Shown piece after piece: positions 50,398 to 62,479 of a stretch of DNA of 64,000 nucleotides. This stretch comes from Otis tarda. Taxonomy: Eukaryota > Chordata > Aves > Otidiformes > Otididae. The stretch spans positions 13,782,001 to 13,846,000 of the forward strand of contig CM048560.1 in the NCBI GenBank assembly GCA_026413225.1, read 5' to 3'. The first letter of the stretch is position 1. Each line of letters opens with the position of its first letter. The notes beneath the pieces were generated by a model that made no database searches, had not been told where the DNA came from, and saw nothing but the letters and a program-made list of their open reading frames with translations. The position numbers were made by a program, and so were the translations under genes.

Positions 50398-50479
50398 CTG
50401 AATTATGTATGGAAAATAAAATTTCAATATGATCTTTAAATCTGCAAAGGAAGGATCTTGTCATCATAGCATCTTTGCA
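50398..50479. other. Spacer between two CR1 insertions
   Basis: About 80 bp of AT-rich sequence that matches neither neighbouring CR1 fragment. Confidence 0.55.
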
Positions 50480-50760
50480 AAGATTAGGATTACAGAGATA
50501 TCTAGTCTAACCTCAAAGCATGGTTAGCTGTCAGCTCAGACCAGGGAGATGGCACAGACTCCTTGGGCGATCTCTTCACTATCTGACTGCTTCACAGTGG
50601 GAAAGTGCCTCCTTGCAACCAACCTGAGCCTCTCTTGTTTCAGTTTACCCTCACTGCCTCTCCTTCTCCTGCTGTGCACTGGTGTGAAGGGCCTGGCTCT
50701 GTCTCCTCCATAATCTCCTTGCAGGCACTGGCAGGTTGCCAGTGAACTGGAAGATATGTT
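50480..50760 (-). mobile_element. Second, older CR1 3' fragment
   Basis: The plus strand shows 'atctagtctaacctc' at about 50498-50512, then a degraded 'gactgcttcacagtgggaaag'. Then come 'ccaacctgagcctctcttg', 'tttcagtttaccctcactgcc' and a 'gctctgtctcctcc' stretch. This is the reversed CR1 3' UTR/C-terminal order. It is more diverged than its neighbour at 49834-50397 and is a separate insertion, because it has its own 3' tail. Confidence 0.75.
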
Positions 50761-51807
50761 CAAGAGCTGGAGGATACGTTTGAAGCACTGTTTTTTTATT
50801 TCACTTGTACTTCTGTGTCCCTCTTGAATGTTGCATAGTAGTATGTGAAACAGCATTTAAATCCAACAAGATGTATTGAAGCATCCCTGTGTATTTTTGC
50901 CTTTTATGTCTCAGGCTTTCATAAATTCAGATTTTATGGGAGGAATAAGCACGCAATTTTATTCCAAAACTGCCTTTTAAAGCACCTACGGGTGGGGGGA
51001 AGAAATGAAAAACAGAGGGGAAAAAAAAGGAAAAAAAAAAAGAAATGTTTTTATTTTTCTTGCATTTGTAATTTTGTTCATGCTAACATTCAGTCTGGCT
51101 GTGAAGTGTGCATGAGAGAGTGTTGGTAAAACTCCTCTTATAACAGAGATATTGATATGTTCACAGTCAATGAAGTCTTAATGCTTCCCTTTCACGTTAG
51201 GTGCACCCGAATATAAGGCTGAGTTTTTAAATTAGGATTTGAAGTAAGGCAGAGTAATGACTGTTTTATATTTTTTTCATATTTTAACTCTGTATCTCTT
51301 TGTTCCTCAGTAAAAAAAAAAGTACAGTGAAATAGGAAATAACACTTATTCCAGGGCTGAAGTTTTTATATCTTTGATGATAAAGAACGGTATTAAATCA
51401 GAATGGGACAAATTAATTTGTCACACACCAGTAGTTGACTTTCTAAATCTATTATTAATGAATTGCAGCTGTTTAATTCAGCACTGGGTGTGGTAACCAG
51501 AATTTTCAAATTTATTTAATAAGGGTAATCAATATCTGTCAGAAGGCAGTTCTAATAAAGCCTCATAAAATTAGATGAAAGACAAAGGAAGATAATTCTA
51601 GGAGTTCTTGTTCAACTAGTGTCAGTGGAGATCTTGTTTAAATGAAGATGGAGTTTGGGGCAAATTTCAAACACTGAGGTGTATCATTTTCTTGAGTATG
51701 TTTGTGTTTATGAGTTGACTGTAAGATAACCACAACAGGCACAACTAAGTTGCGTGGAAGCTTTAGAAAACAGAGTGCTATATGACATAGGAATAATGAG
51801 TTTTTAT

Positions 51808-51835
51808 GTGAGAATGCTCTCAGTGAGAATGCTCT
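51808..51835. repeat. Two-copy tandem, 15-bp period
   Basis: GTGAGAATGCTCT occurs at 51808-51820 and, identical, at 51823-51835. Confidence 0.85.
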
Positions 51836-54800
51836 TTCGCAGTTCTATTCAAGTTGCTTGCTTTAAGGAAGCAATTTTGTAGTTGCCTAGTCCACTGGAT
51901 ATAGACACACCTGTTGCACTGTACCAGTGCTGTTTGTAGCTGTGACAAAGAGGGAAATATTGACTCTCAGGACTGTAGCAAATAACACTGATGTACTGCA
52001 TACTGCCTGGACTCTGCTCCGTTTGAGATGCGTTGGTAGGAAATGAGTGGCTGAGAGTCAGATTTAATTTAAGTGCTCCTATATTTACGTTTCAGATAAC
52101 TGATTCTTGGGTTTGTGGGCTTTTTTTACTCCCTCTTCTGGTTGATTGCCCTTTCATTTTTAACTTTTGTGTTCTCATAAATTCCTGTGATATCTAACAA
52201 AACCTGGCAATGAGAGCAGATTGTCAGGAGCACAAATTGCTTCACAATAAGTAGGTGTTTAATCTGTTCCTCTAGCTAAGTAATAACAACATCAATACAT
52301 GTAACAATATCAAGTAACACCAAATGTTAGGGTTGGTTTTTTTTTTCCCCTTATTTGCAAGTAACAGATTAGTTTTTCAGCACAGCACTTGTATTTGGAA
52401 CCTCTTCTTATTGCTCTAAAATTTTGGTAACTTTCTCATCAGGAGTTAGAGACCAAATGACAGCTATACTTGGCTCAATAAAGTGCTATGAGGGGTTATT
52501 TAGTTCCGTGGCTTCTGCTTTCTGCACACTTTTCTGAGATTTTTCCTTTATTTTCCTCAAAGCACATTTCACTTTGCTTTACTTTTGTGATTCCTAGTAA
52601 AGCTGATGATCTCCTTTAACATCACTTTGTCAGACTGTTAGGTTAACCCGTGTCTTAATGTACGAGAGTCTTTGTTTTGAAATCCAGTAGTTAAATTTAC
52701 TTTACAAATGTAGCTTCCACTAAAGTTAATGGAATTGAACCAGAGCTCTTACTTGACTCTCACATCTCAGCACTGAAAATAATTTGTCCATTTAACTTGT
52801 TCTAGCTCACAACTTAGCACTGTTCAGCCTTTGACCTGGAGAACTCTGAGCTACAGAACAAATAATTTGTGTGATAAGTTCACTAGAGGTGGTCACAGAT
52901 ACTTTACACAGAGAATGGGTTTTTTGAGGGTATTTTTACCTTCCTGCCAAGACGTGGAGTAATATGTTACTTAAAATCTCTCCTAAGTTACAGATAAAGA
53001 TCCCTGTGTTGTCTGTACAATAATACCAGCATCTGACAGCATGCAATTGCCCAGAAGTTTCTATTCTTTGCTTCTTTCTGACCCTCTGCAGTGGCCTTGC
53101 AAACAAAATCCTATCTGCTATATTTATTTATTGACTCTCCCCTCTAGTTTTAGTGCTATTTACATTCTTCCTATTACTGGTCATATTTATACTTCTGTGT
53201 TTTTCAGGTTCCTTAAACAATATGTTAGACAACAAAACCAGCTGATTTCCTGTTAGTCTTACAATTTGAATGGAGTACTTTGTTCTCTCATCTTAAAGAG
53301 GGAGATTCTCTTGTTGCTACACTCACTATTAGACGTTAGTTTTCTAATGATTTAACACACTTTATCTTAACAGGTGTTTTAAAGTTCATCACTGTCAGCT
53401 GAGTTCTTTTCATTTGTGGCAAAAATATTACCTAAAATGAAAAAATAACACAACTGCATGAATTTGATATACAGCAATACATTAACTATGCAAAGCTATG
53501 TAACAGTGCGAAAGTAAAATGCTGACATATATAAGCCCTACTGCAATGTTTTAATGTGGATTTGAGCCTTAGACTGTAAGCTTAATCTGCAACAGAATCT
53601 GTCTGATTTGCTGAAAGCCTTCCCCCAAAAGAACAAAGTGTCTGAGTCAGTCTGAAGTCTGAGTGCTCAAAATGATACGTGCATTGTGACCATGTTTACT
53701 TATGAATGTTTAAGTGCAGTAAATACCATAGTCTTTGAATATTTGTGAGTTCAATGGAAAAACCCCAAAGATTCATCATATGAAAAAGATGAACAAATTG
53801 CCTTCACACAGGAGTTGTGGACCACATTGTCAAGGACACAGCAGGAGTCTCACTGTCCCCGTGTACTGTCTCCAATGTTCATGCATGTCACTGTGTACAT
53901 ATAGCAGATGTTGGCCCATCTATGGTTATTTGCTATGTGCACACAAGTTCAGTCATTGTATATACACATCAAGACATTGAAGCAATGCAAATAGGGAAGA
54001 CTTGTAACAAACAGCCCTCACACTCTTAATAATTTCAGTGGAAGTAAAAATGGGGGGGTAGAAGATGCTCTCATTTCTTAGCATCCTGGCTTAGACCTGG
54101 ATGCTGATCCTTTAGATGTTCTTGAATGGAGGATTTCCTTCCAGTCTTCAGCTGGCTGCAATTATATTTCTGTCATGTTTCATTTTAAACTGTGCTAATT
54201 TTTTTTTTTAAATCTTACTAAATATGAAAGGAGAAGCAAGGAAGAACATCTGCTGTAGAAAATATTCTGAATTGCACTTTAGAGAGCTTGTGAATACTGT
54301 AGGCTTATCACTGGTACAAAACTGTGTGGGTGGCACACTGTCAAGTGCAGACAGCATCGTGGGAGATCCCAGTATGGAAATCTTTTTTTAATGGAGGTGA
54401 AAAGAAAAAAAAATGTTTGGAGGGAAAAGACTTGATTTGGAGGGTGAGAATGGCATGTTGGACACAAATTAAATTACTATATGGATTTAGACAGATATAA
54501 CATGGTTAAAAATCCATGTGCTTAATCCACAAAGTCTTTCTAGAATTCATTACCATCATGTGGGAAAATTCCAGCTGAGAACTTGTGGCTGATTTACATG
54601 AATAAGTATTAACTTACGGATCTCAAAAACTGGCCTTTTATTTCCAGGATCTAAATTTCTTATGGTATCCTATGAACCAGGAAGGATTTGTAAACTCAGC
54701 TGTGCTTTTTCACTTGTAAAACTGTGTGTTTTTTGATTCTATTGTTGTTTTCAGCTCTTTCATTAGTGCTTTTACCTGACTTTAATGTTGCTATCTACCA

Positions 54801-55046
54801 GCGGAGTCTCTAGCTAACTCTCAGGAAATATTAACAGAAAGTGTTTGAGAAATGGATGATTGGGCTGTACAAAATAAATATTGTGGGCTCTGACAGAATG
54901 TAAAAGATTGTACTCATTACCAGAACACCAAATGCCAGCTAATATGTGTGTTCCAAAGACCCACCTGCCAAATATGTTGGATTTGGAAAAGAAATTTTCC
55001 TGCCAATTGCTGTATGCTTAGCCTGTCTGTCATTATCCCTCTCAGG

Positions 55047-55068
55047 TTTTTTTTTTTTTTTTTTTTTT
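55047..55068. repeat. T22 homopolymer
   Basis: An uninterrupted run of 22 T, the longest in the window. No retroposon body is recognised beside it on the minus strand. Confidence 0.9.
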
Positions 55069-55687
55069 AATGATTGTGCATTTTACACAAGTGCAAAAGA
55101 GAAGCAATTTAAAAGGCTTTTTGTGTATAAGATACTCTACAGGCAACTCACCTGCTGGAAATGAAACAATTTTGCATTTATGACAGTTTTCTCCCCTGCA
55201 TGTAACATTTATTCCACAAAAGGAATGATTGTAGAGACAGAGTTCTTATTTACTGATGCATTAGTTAAAGTGAATAAAAAGGTGATTTTGTATACAGTTT
55301 AAACCAAGTTAAGCAATTTTTAATAAAAGCAATTTCTTTACAGTAGGGCAGGAAATAATTTTCCATCCTATAAATATTCACTATATGAATACCTTCTTTA
55401 TCATAATGAAATTTAACCCTTGAAAATATTAATGAACTTATATTACGGGAAAAAATGCACTTATATTACTTCTAAGAGTCTTTACACATATTGTTAGTGA
55501 CACTATGATAAAAGGTAGCAGTGTTAAGTGATGTCGTTGATAGATTGTTGCCTTTTTGGGCAGGTTTTTTTTTTTTTTTCTTCCTAGGGAACTGAGATTA
55601 AAAACTTTTGGCTGTAAAAGTGTCCCAAGTACTCTCCTCTTCAACCCTTGCTCCCCAAAATGGGCTTATATTTACTGTTAGTGTTAA

Positions 55688-55711
55688 TGCTGCTGCTGCT
55701 GCTTCTTCTTC
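55688..55711. repeat. (TGC)5(TTC)3 trinucleotide tract
   Basis: Five TGC units followed by TTC units. Although one frame reads alanine-rich, no gene context supports translation. Confidence 0.9.
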
Positions 55712-58205
55712 TAAAAAGAAATCTTATCAATATCATAACCAGTGTTTGTATCCCCTTCATGGAGCGAATTCTGTAGTAGCTCCATCCACTGTCTTAAGGG
55801 AGTGTTATACATCTCAAACACAACCAAGATTTAGGATCAGGTACTTCAGTCTGTGACAACTTAGCCTGAAGACAACACTCCTCCTTAGCTACAACATTGT
55901 TCTTAGATGATCAGGGTGATCCTGTGCCCTTTGACTAGTGCCAGGAGGCTTACTGTTACCTCTTTTATGGAGAAAGGATCAAGATCAAAACTACTCTACC
56001 TTAGTATTAATATTGAACAATTTGGCTATTAAATTACATTTAACTTTCCACAGTGACTTTGACAGAAATAATCAAGGTTCTTTAGACATGCTAAACTAAC
56101 ATAATATTGCTTTAGCTCTGATCACTCCTGTGATTATGAAGAAGAGAAGGGAAAACACGTTGCAGGCTTGCAAAAGCAGAAGGGAAAATGTTTTTTCATT
56201 GGAGTTCTGGCTTTTCAAATGAATTTGAGAAGAGGTGTGTACTGCAAAGATTTCTATTTTAACTAGCTCTTAACACTAAGGTTTTGAAAATTATGTTTCC
56301 TTCTCCATAAGACATTTTAACAACACCAAGTGATTTTTTAAAATAATAATTTTAGGCTGTGTCATTATGGATGGGTGGATGGATGAATATCTGTCATTGC
56401 GTATGACAGGCACTTACTCTTAGAGAGCTGTCAGGCTTGTCCTTTTAGTATAATTGTTTCCAAGAAAGACCGCTGTAGTTAGGAGAGTTCTTACAGCAGA
56501 AGGCAGAAGAGAAGGCATTTAAGATCTCGTTTTCAGCAAAGCTGAGGGTTCATATGACAGGGTACTAAGTAACTGTATGCATAAAGTACTGGACACAATT
56601 TTTAATGTTGATTTTTGGAGAGGAATATTGAAGTACTGAAAGCCTTAATGTTCTTATCGATACTGCATCTGGTTTTCTATGGTGTTGTACTTTCTGTAGT
56701 CATTTGTGAACATTTTATTCAAAATCTGAGGTAATTACTCTTGATAGCTGCTGTGTGACAGTGAGAGAGATTGTACAAAGTGTAGGGAAAAGAAGAATTA
56801 CTTATCTTGTTTTTTAGAGACAGCATGGTATCCATGCCTTATTTCCTTGTTCTAGTGATAGTGGGAACTTTGTTAGAGTTGGATTATTCAAACATAAAGT
56901 AATCCTTCAGTAGAAATTTATATTTGAATTGTGATGTTGTAATTCACCTTACAGCTGGATGTCGGATATCAACAGCTACATCCTGGGCAATGCAGTTTCT
57001 GTCAACTGTGTAAATTCTCACTTTTAGGTGGCATACCATATTTTAATGATCACATGTGAGTAACATCCATACTCTGACAACAGATACTGGACAAAAGAGT
57101 ACTGCAGTTTAGAATACTCAAATCACACCTGCATTTCTGTTTTTCAAGGCAAAAATCAATAGGGAGAAGTATCTAAATTAGGTGGACTGATGGTGTGCTG
57201 GTGGAATACTGTTCTGGTCCTGATTTTCCAGACGTGCTCTTTTAACTGAAACTGCTCAGAGTTTTGCCACTGATGGAATAAAATTGAATCCCTGAATTGT
57301 TTTCTGGTTTATGCTTGACTACCTGTGTATATCATTTCAAAGCAGCCTGTTTATGCCTGTACGTAAGCCCTAGCCTGTCCTTCATGGATGCAGTCTGTGG
57401 AGATACATGATGGAATCTGTGTGAGCCTCTGGAAGTGCTTAAAAAGCTTTAGAAATTAAATGTCATATCTAAATGAGCCATCTGGTCTGCCAAAGAAATA
57501 AAATAACTCACCTTAGTGAATGTTATATTTAGAACCACTGAATAAAAATATTAACTGTGTGCTATTCTAGAAGTAAAGGAAGGACACAAAAAATCACCCT
57601 AAGAAAACTAGAAAAAAAAATTTAAGTTAAAAAAACCACACAGACACAACTAATATATATTAAACTTGTCTTTGTTTTTTTTTAGTAATGTGAATGAAAG
57701 TAGGTGACCATCATGAGTTAAAATTTGTTTCTTTTTGCAAAAGAGGGAAGTATTTAGAATAGATTTATCTGAAGTTTTGAGGGATTTTAGTGTGAAATTC
57801 ACTGCTGAAAAGCAAGAAGAAATGCCGTATGCTGGAGAAGGAGGCAGAGTTCTTCATTCTCAAATTATGGTATGGAAATATTCTGCTAGAAAGCGGGAAC
57901 TTTAAATCATGGCTGTATTGAATGACAACCTATCTGAAAACTGTACTTCTGGAAAGTATGGTATTGAATCTTGTGATCAACATTGCCAGTGGAAGCAAGG
58001 GGTTAGGATGAAGCTGGCAGCAGTGGAGATGGAGTAGACGGAGAGAGAAGTAAAAATACAGAAGATAAATGTTTTCAACAGTTATATGAAAATGCTGGCT
58101 TTCTTTTGTTCTTCTGCTATGTAGAAATAAGTGACAAAGCCACAGGGAAAGCAAATGTGGTTTCAATCTATCAGTTACAAAAACACAAAAAAGTGTTTTT
58201 ATCAA

Positions 58206-58227
58206 TTAGCTAACTACAGTTAGCTAA
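58206..58227. repeat. 22-bp near-perfect palindrome
   Basis: TTAGCTAACT at 58206-58215 and AGTTAGCTAA at 58218-58227 are exact reverse complements separated by two bases. It could be a protein-binding palindrome or chance. Confidence 0.85.
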
Positions 58228-59509
58228 CTTTTTTTTTTTCCAACTAAGACCAGTTAAAAGATGACAAATGTTGAGTTTTGTAGTTATAACTACAAAAATT
58301 AATCCCATGACAGTGTGATTTTAAGATACAAACCTATGATGAAAATATTAAATGTTTCAATAAGTTCTTGCTATGTATCATTAATTCAATTCTGAAATGT
58401 CTCCTAAAAATGAAAAGGAAGAAAGAGTACATAAATAATATTGGTATGGAGCACGTTACCCCACATGAAATCAGTGTTCTGCATGGACAATAGCTAATGG
58501 TGATTATGTCAGCTAGACCAAGGTAGAAGGTTACTAGAGTTCTGTAACAACATTAAATCTCCATGCATGCTCTCCTTCCCCCCCCGCACCCCCTCTAATA
58601 CAAATTTTCCTACAGGGTTGCTGTAAATATTTTTGGAAAATATTATTTTTAGAAGTCTGAGTCTGAGCAAAAGATTGGAGGATTTTGTGTTCAGTCTTAC
58701 ACTCATTTAAAAAAAAATTTTTTTCCAACTTCTTTTAAATTTATTTCATTAGGGATTTACAAAGCTTAAAGCTGAATCTATAGATCATGCTATATTGTGG
58801 GTGAGATAAGGCATGTGGTGGGCATACTGCCCATCCTCCTAAGGGTGAAGTCAGATGCATTTCCCTACAGTTGTAGGTTGTGGTTATTCTCTTTTACTCC
58901 AGTGAAATTTTATTGACACATTGGACACAAAGAGTGAAGTTATTAGTTGGTGTATTTTATAAGAATGTTTAGCACTAATAACACATGCTATAAATATGCA
59001 ATTGGGGTAGCTTCTGTTTGAGATTTCCAGACACATTAATGTTTTCCTAATAGAACAGACTGAATTCTTGGGAATTCTGTCTAATTTTGCAGGGAAATAC
59101 TAGTCAAGTTTAAGAACAATCTTGCTTTATTTCTTTAATTTTATCATAGGAATGCACAGTTTATATTTGCTTTTAATCTAGTTTATATTTCGATGATGCT
59201 CTGTCTTTTCAAGTAACTGGTTGAAGTAATTTTTTAGGCACTCAGCTGCTTTTGATGTTATGTTGCAGCTCCAAATGCGACACAAACCCCAGCTTTTTAA
59301 TGACTTGTTGTCACACTGATTCGTATATATTTCTTGTAATAGCCAGTTGGTAATCACAAACACTGGATGTGCATTATGCCAGGCTTGTATTTCAGCTAAA
59401 GCACCTATAAAAAGGTGTTGGTACAATTGTAGGAGGCTACATTTTAGTTGCTATTGTTGTATGGTGCAGTTCTGTAACTCAGAAATGCTGACTGCTATAA
59501 TTATTGCAG

Positions 59510-59523
59510 CCACCAGGTGGATG
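59510..59523 (+). promoter_or_regulatory. CTCF-like motif
   Basis: CCACCAGGTGGATG differs from the CTCF core at essentially one important position, with A in place of C after GG. It adjoins a short CpG-bearing, GC-rich segment to about 59575 with several GCTGC/GCCGC words. It is weaker than the site at 37997 and points the same way. Confidence 0.35.
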
Positions 59524-59575
59524 TGCAGCCGCCTGTGCTGCCGTCAGTCGGGCTGCTGCTGCAGCGCTGCCTAGA

Positions 59576-60162
59576 AAGAGATTTTTCAATGAGCAGCCAA
59601 TGCCTTTCCTCTTTCAAACTGTCCAATCTGTTTCAGAAATGAGTTCGTTTTCCTCAGACCAGTTTGTGAACATCCAGTAGATATTTCCCATCGATAGGTG
59701 AGCTTCTTGAGAAGGGCAAAGCTACTCCATCGCAGACTGTACTTTTGCTTTGATCTCAAGCAGAAATCTGCATTTGTCAGATTCAGTAAGCTTTCTTTTT
59801 CCACTACGCTGCACTGCAATATTAAAAAAAAAAATTAAAATGCAGAGAACAGAAGCTAGGTGTCATGGGATTTTCTCTTTCTTTCTGATAAGCCACCCTT
59901 CCAGTAGCCTTTTCCAGGAGCAGAATCTAGACAGCTGCTGCGGTTTGACTATGTTGACGTATTCAGCAGCTGCACTTGCATTTAGGGGGCTAAAAGTCTG
60001 AAAGCCATTTGAATGTCATGTAGACTGAGTTCAGGTTTGATCAGCTGTAGCACTTCTTTTTGATGTTTCAGATGCTTAAGTTAGTAATAAAACACAAGAT
60101 GTAATGCAGTAACACCAGTTACTTATTATCGTAGCTATATGGGGAGGTAGAACATCTGTTAA
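59576..60162. other. Unique DNA between the CTCF-like motif and LTR copy B
   Basis: No gene or repeat recognised, apart from an A-rich run near 59823-59840. Confidence 0.6.
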
Positions 60163-61311
60163 CTGTATGTCGTAGTTCAGCCCTGATCAGGACCAGACTA
60201 CGCAGTCTCTCTCTCACTCCCCCCACCCTCCAAGAGAACAGGGAGAGAAAATATAAGGAAAAACGGCTCGAGGTTTGAGATAAGGACAGGGAGAAATCCT
60301 TAAAGTTACCGTCACGGGCAAAACAGACTCGACTTGGGAAAAACTATTCATTTATTACTACAAACAGCAGGATAATGAGACAGAGAACAAGATAACCTCC
60401 ATCCACCCCTCCCTCTTCCCAAGCTTAACATTATCTCTACTACCTTCCCCCGAGCGGCACAGGGGGGAAGAGGGAATGGGGGTTGCAGTCAGTTCATCAT
60501 ACGTTGTTTCATGCCGCTGCTTCATGGTCGGGGGAAGAACTCCTCACATTCCTCCCCTGCTCCATCGTGGGGTCCCTCCCACGGGCCACAGTCCTTCGTG
60601 GAACTGCTCCGGCGTGGGTCATCTCTTCCACGGAGTACAGTCTCTCCAGAACGGCTGTCCCAGCGGGCCCTCCACGGGCCACAGCCGCCTTCAGGCATCC
60701 ACCTCCCCCGGTGTGGGGTCCTTCACGGGCTCCAAGTGGATCTCTGCTCCTCCGTGGACCTCCATGGGCTGCAGGGGGACAACCCGCTCCACCATGGTCG
60801 TCACCACAGGCTGCAGGGGAATCTTGGCCAGGAGCCGCATTACTCCTCCCCCTCCTTTCTGAACTGACCTTGGCGTCTGCAGCCGTTCCTCACTCACAAC
60901 AGGGTGGTAGATGTCTCTCAGGATCTTTTTTACATCTTATTCACTTCTCATCTCCTTTCCACTTCTTGCAGCCGGGCCGGACCAAGTCGGGCCCAGTCGG
61001 CTGCCTGGCGAGAGGCCAGAGGGTGAGGCCTGCAAGGCCCAGGAGGCCTGCGCCTCCCCCTCTGCGCCTCTGCCCCCGCTCAGCTTCTTTACATCTTCTC
61101 TTCTCTTTTTTTCTGTTTTCCCCTTCTTAAATACGTTATCGCAGAGGCGTTATCACGGGACATTCTGCTACCAATCGGCTCGACCTTGGCCAGCAGCAGG
61201 TCCGCCCTAGGCCTGGCCAAGTCCACTGAACAAAGGGGAGCGACTTCTAGCAGTTTCCTGCAGAAGCTACCACCTTAGGCCCCCCCTCACTAACAAAACC
61301 ACGACACTGTA
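60163..61311. repeat. Target-site duplication CTGTA of LTR copy B
   Basis: CTGTA at 60163-60167 and CTGTA at 61307-61311 exactly abut the LTR termini. They show an insertion independent of copy A. Confidence 0.9.
60168..61306 (-). mobile_element. Solo LTR, 1.14 kb, copy B (ERVL-like)
   Basis: This is the same family and orientation as 33716-34848. The ends are TGTCGTAG on the left and CCACGACA on the right, with the perfect duplication CTGTA at 60163-60167 and 61307-61311. Minus-strand signals are TATTTAAG at 61126-61133 and AATAAA at 60351-60356. The CCAAT palindrome of copy A has become CCAATCGG here (61171-61178), so a CCAAT box remains only in the reverse sense. The terminal CpGs that copy A has lost are retained. 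No viral genes adjoin it. Plus-strand frames of 215 codons (60483-61130) and less are antisense GC-driven frames that are interrupted differently in copy A, so I do not call a gene. Confidence 0.92.
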
Positions 61312-61724
61312 TTTCAGCTGTATATTACTGTTCATTATGACACAGCTTATGCAGCACTCTATCCCAGTCTCTTAAATAGCCCCTGCATAGCATCGGTTGA
61401 AGTTCTGAATTTACATTTCATAAAAGAAAGTGTGTTTTGCTTTCATTTTACTTAGGACAAAGCAACTTTAAAAAGCTTTCTATATGTAATGAAAATTCAT
61501 AATGTTTCAGTTTTAGCATCTGATTTCAGGATTTTGAAAATGTATTTCAAATTATACCCTGCAATTATTTTTAGTATATCTTGAAATGATGGAGAGATGT
61601 ATTTATATAAGAATAACAATCTAAAATAGCAAACATATAAATCCAATTTGTAATGTGTATCTTTTTAATCAATTTTTTTTTTAATCAGACCCTTTGTTTT
61701 TCTAAAAAGAGGTTTTGACAGGAG
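61312..61724. other. Unique DNA between LTR copy B and a CR1
   Basis: AT-rich and without an open frame of interest or a recognised repeat. Confidence 0.6.
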
Positions 61725-62479
61725 AAATTAACTCCTGCACTCCGGTCACAACAACCCCATGCAACGCTACAGACTTGGGGAAGAGTGGCTGGAAAGCTGC
61801 CTGGCGGAAAAGGCCCTGGGAGTACTGGTCAATAGCTGGCTGAATATGAGCCAGCAGTGTGCCTAGGTGTCCAAGAAGACCAATGGCATCCTGGCTTGTA
61901 TCAGAAATGGTGTGGCCAGCAGGAGTAGGGAAGTGATCGTGCCCCTGGACTCGGCACTGGTGAGGCTGCACCTTGAATAGTGTCTTCGGTTTTGGGTCCC
62001 TCACTACACAAAAGATACTGAGGTGCTGGAGCACATCCAAAGAGCAACAAAGCTAGTGAAGGGTCTGGAGCACAAGTCTTATGAAGAGCAGCTGAGGGAA
62101 CTGAGGTTGTTTAGTCTGGACAAAAGGAGGCTGAGGGGAGATCTTATAGCTCTCTATAACTACCTGAAATGAGCTTGTAGTGAGGTGAGTTTTGGTCTCT
62201 TCTCTCAAGTAACTAGTGACAGGATGAGAGGAAACAGCCTCAGGTTGCACCAAGGGAGGTTTAGATTGGATATCAGGAAAATTTTATTTGCTGAAAGAGT
62301 TGCCAAGCATTGGAACAGGCTACCCAGGGAAGTGGTCGGGTCACCATTTTACTTAAAAGATGTTTAGATGTGGTGCTTAGGGACGTGGTTTAGTGGTGGA
62401 CTTGGCAGTGTTCTGTTTATGCTTGGACTTGATGATTTAAAGGTCTTTTCCAACCTAAATGATTCTGTGGTTCTATAGC
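61725..62479 (+). mobile_element. CR1 LINE 3' end: ORF2 C-terminus and 3' UTR
   Basis: One continuous frame can be followed across the fragment to a terminal TAG at 62365-62367, which I take as the ORF2 stop. It includes [54 protein letters not shown] and [12 protein letters not shown]. In-frame stops interrupt it at 61864-61866 (TAG), 61978-61980 (TAG) and 62170-62172 (TGA). The reading frame is otherwise kept, with few or no indels, so this is a comparatively recent but dead copy. The reverse-transcriptase core is absent because of 5' truncation. About 110 bp of 3' UTR follow, ending with 'aaggtcttttccaacct' and the ATTCTGTG/GTTCTATAG terminal repeats typical of CR1. Confidence 0.93.

Larger units (their letters stand above)
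50761..59509. other. Unique AT-rich DNA, no gene seen
   Basis: It holds a purine-rich A/G tract near 51000-51045, a 15-bp-period tandem at 51808-51835, T22 at 55047-55068, a TGC/TTC tract at 55688-55711 and a 22-bp palindrome at 58206-58227. Open frames are all short. I recognise no other repeat. Confidence 0.55.

Noticed and set aside
55047..55068. T22 as the tail of a minus-strand processed pseudogene
   Set aside because: No mRNA-like or LINE sequence is recognisable next to it and no flanking duplication was seen.
60483..61130. 215-codon plus-strand open frame as a protein gene
   Set aside because: Same reason: it is inside LTR copy B, and the frame equivalent to the one in copy A is broken here.
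33716..61306. The two 1.1-kb LTRs as 5' and 3' ends of one giant provirus
   Set aside because: Each has its own perfect 5-bp duplication (GTTAC and CTGTA), and the DNA between them contains no recognisable retroviral genes.
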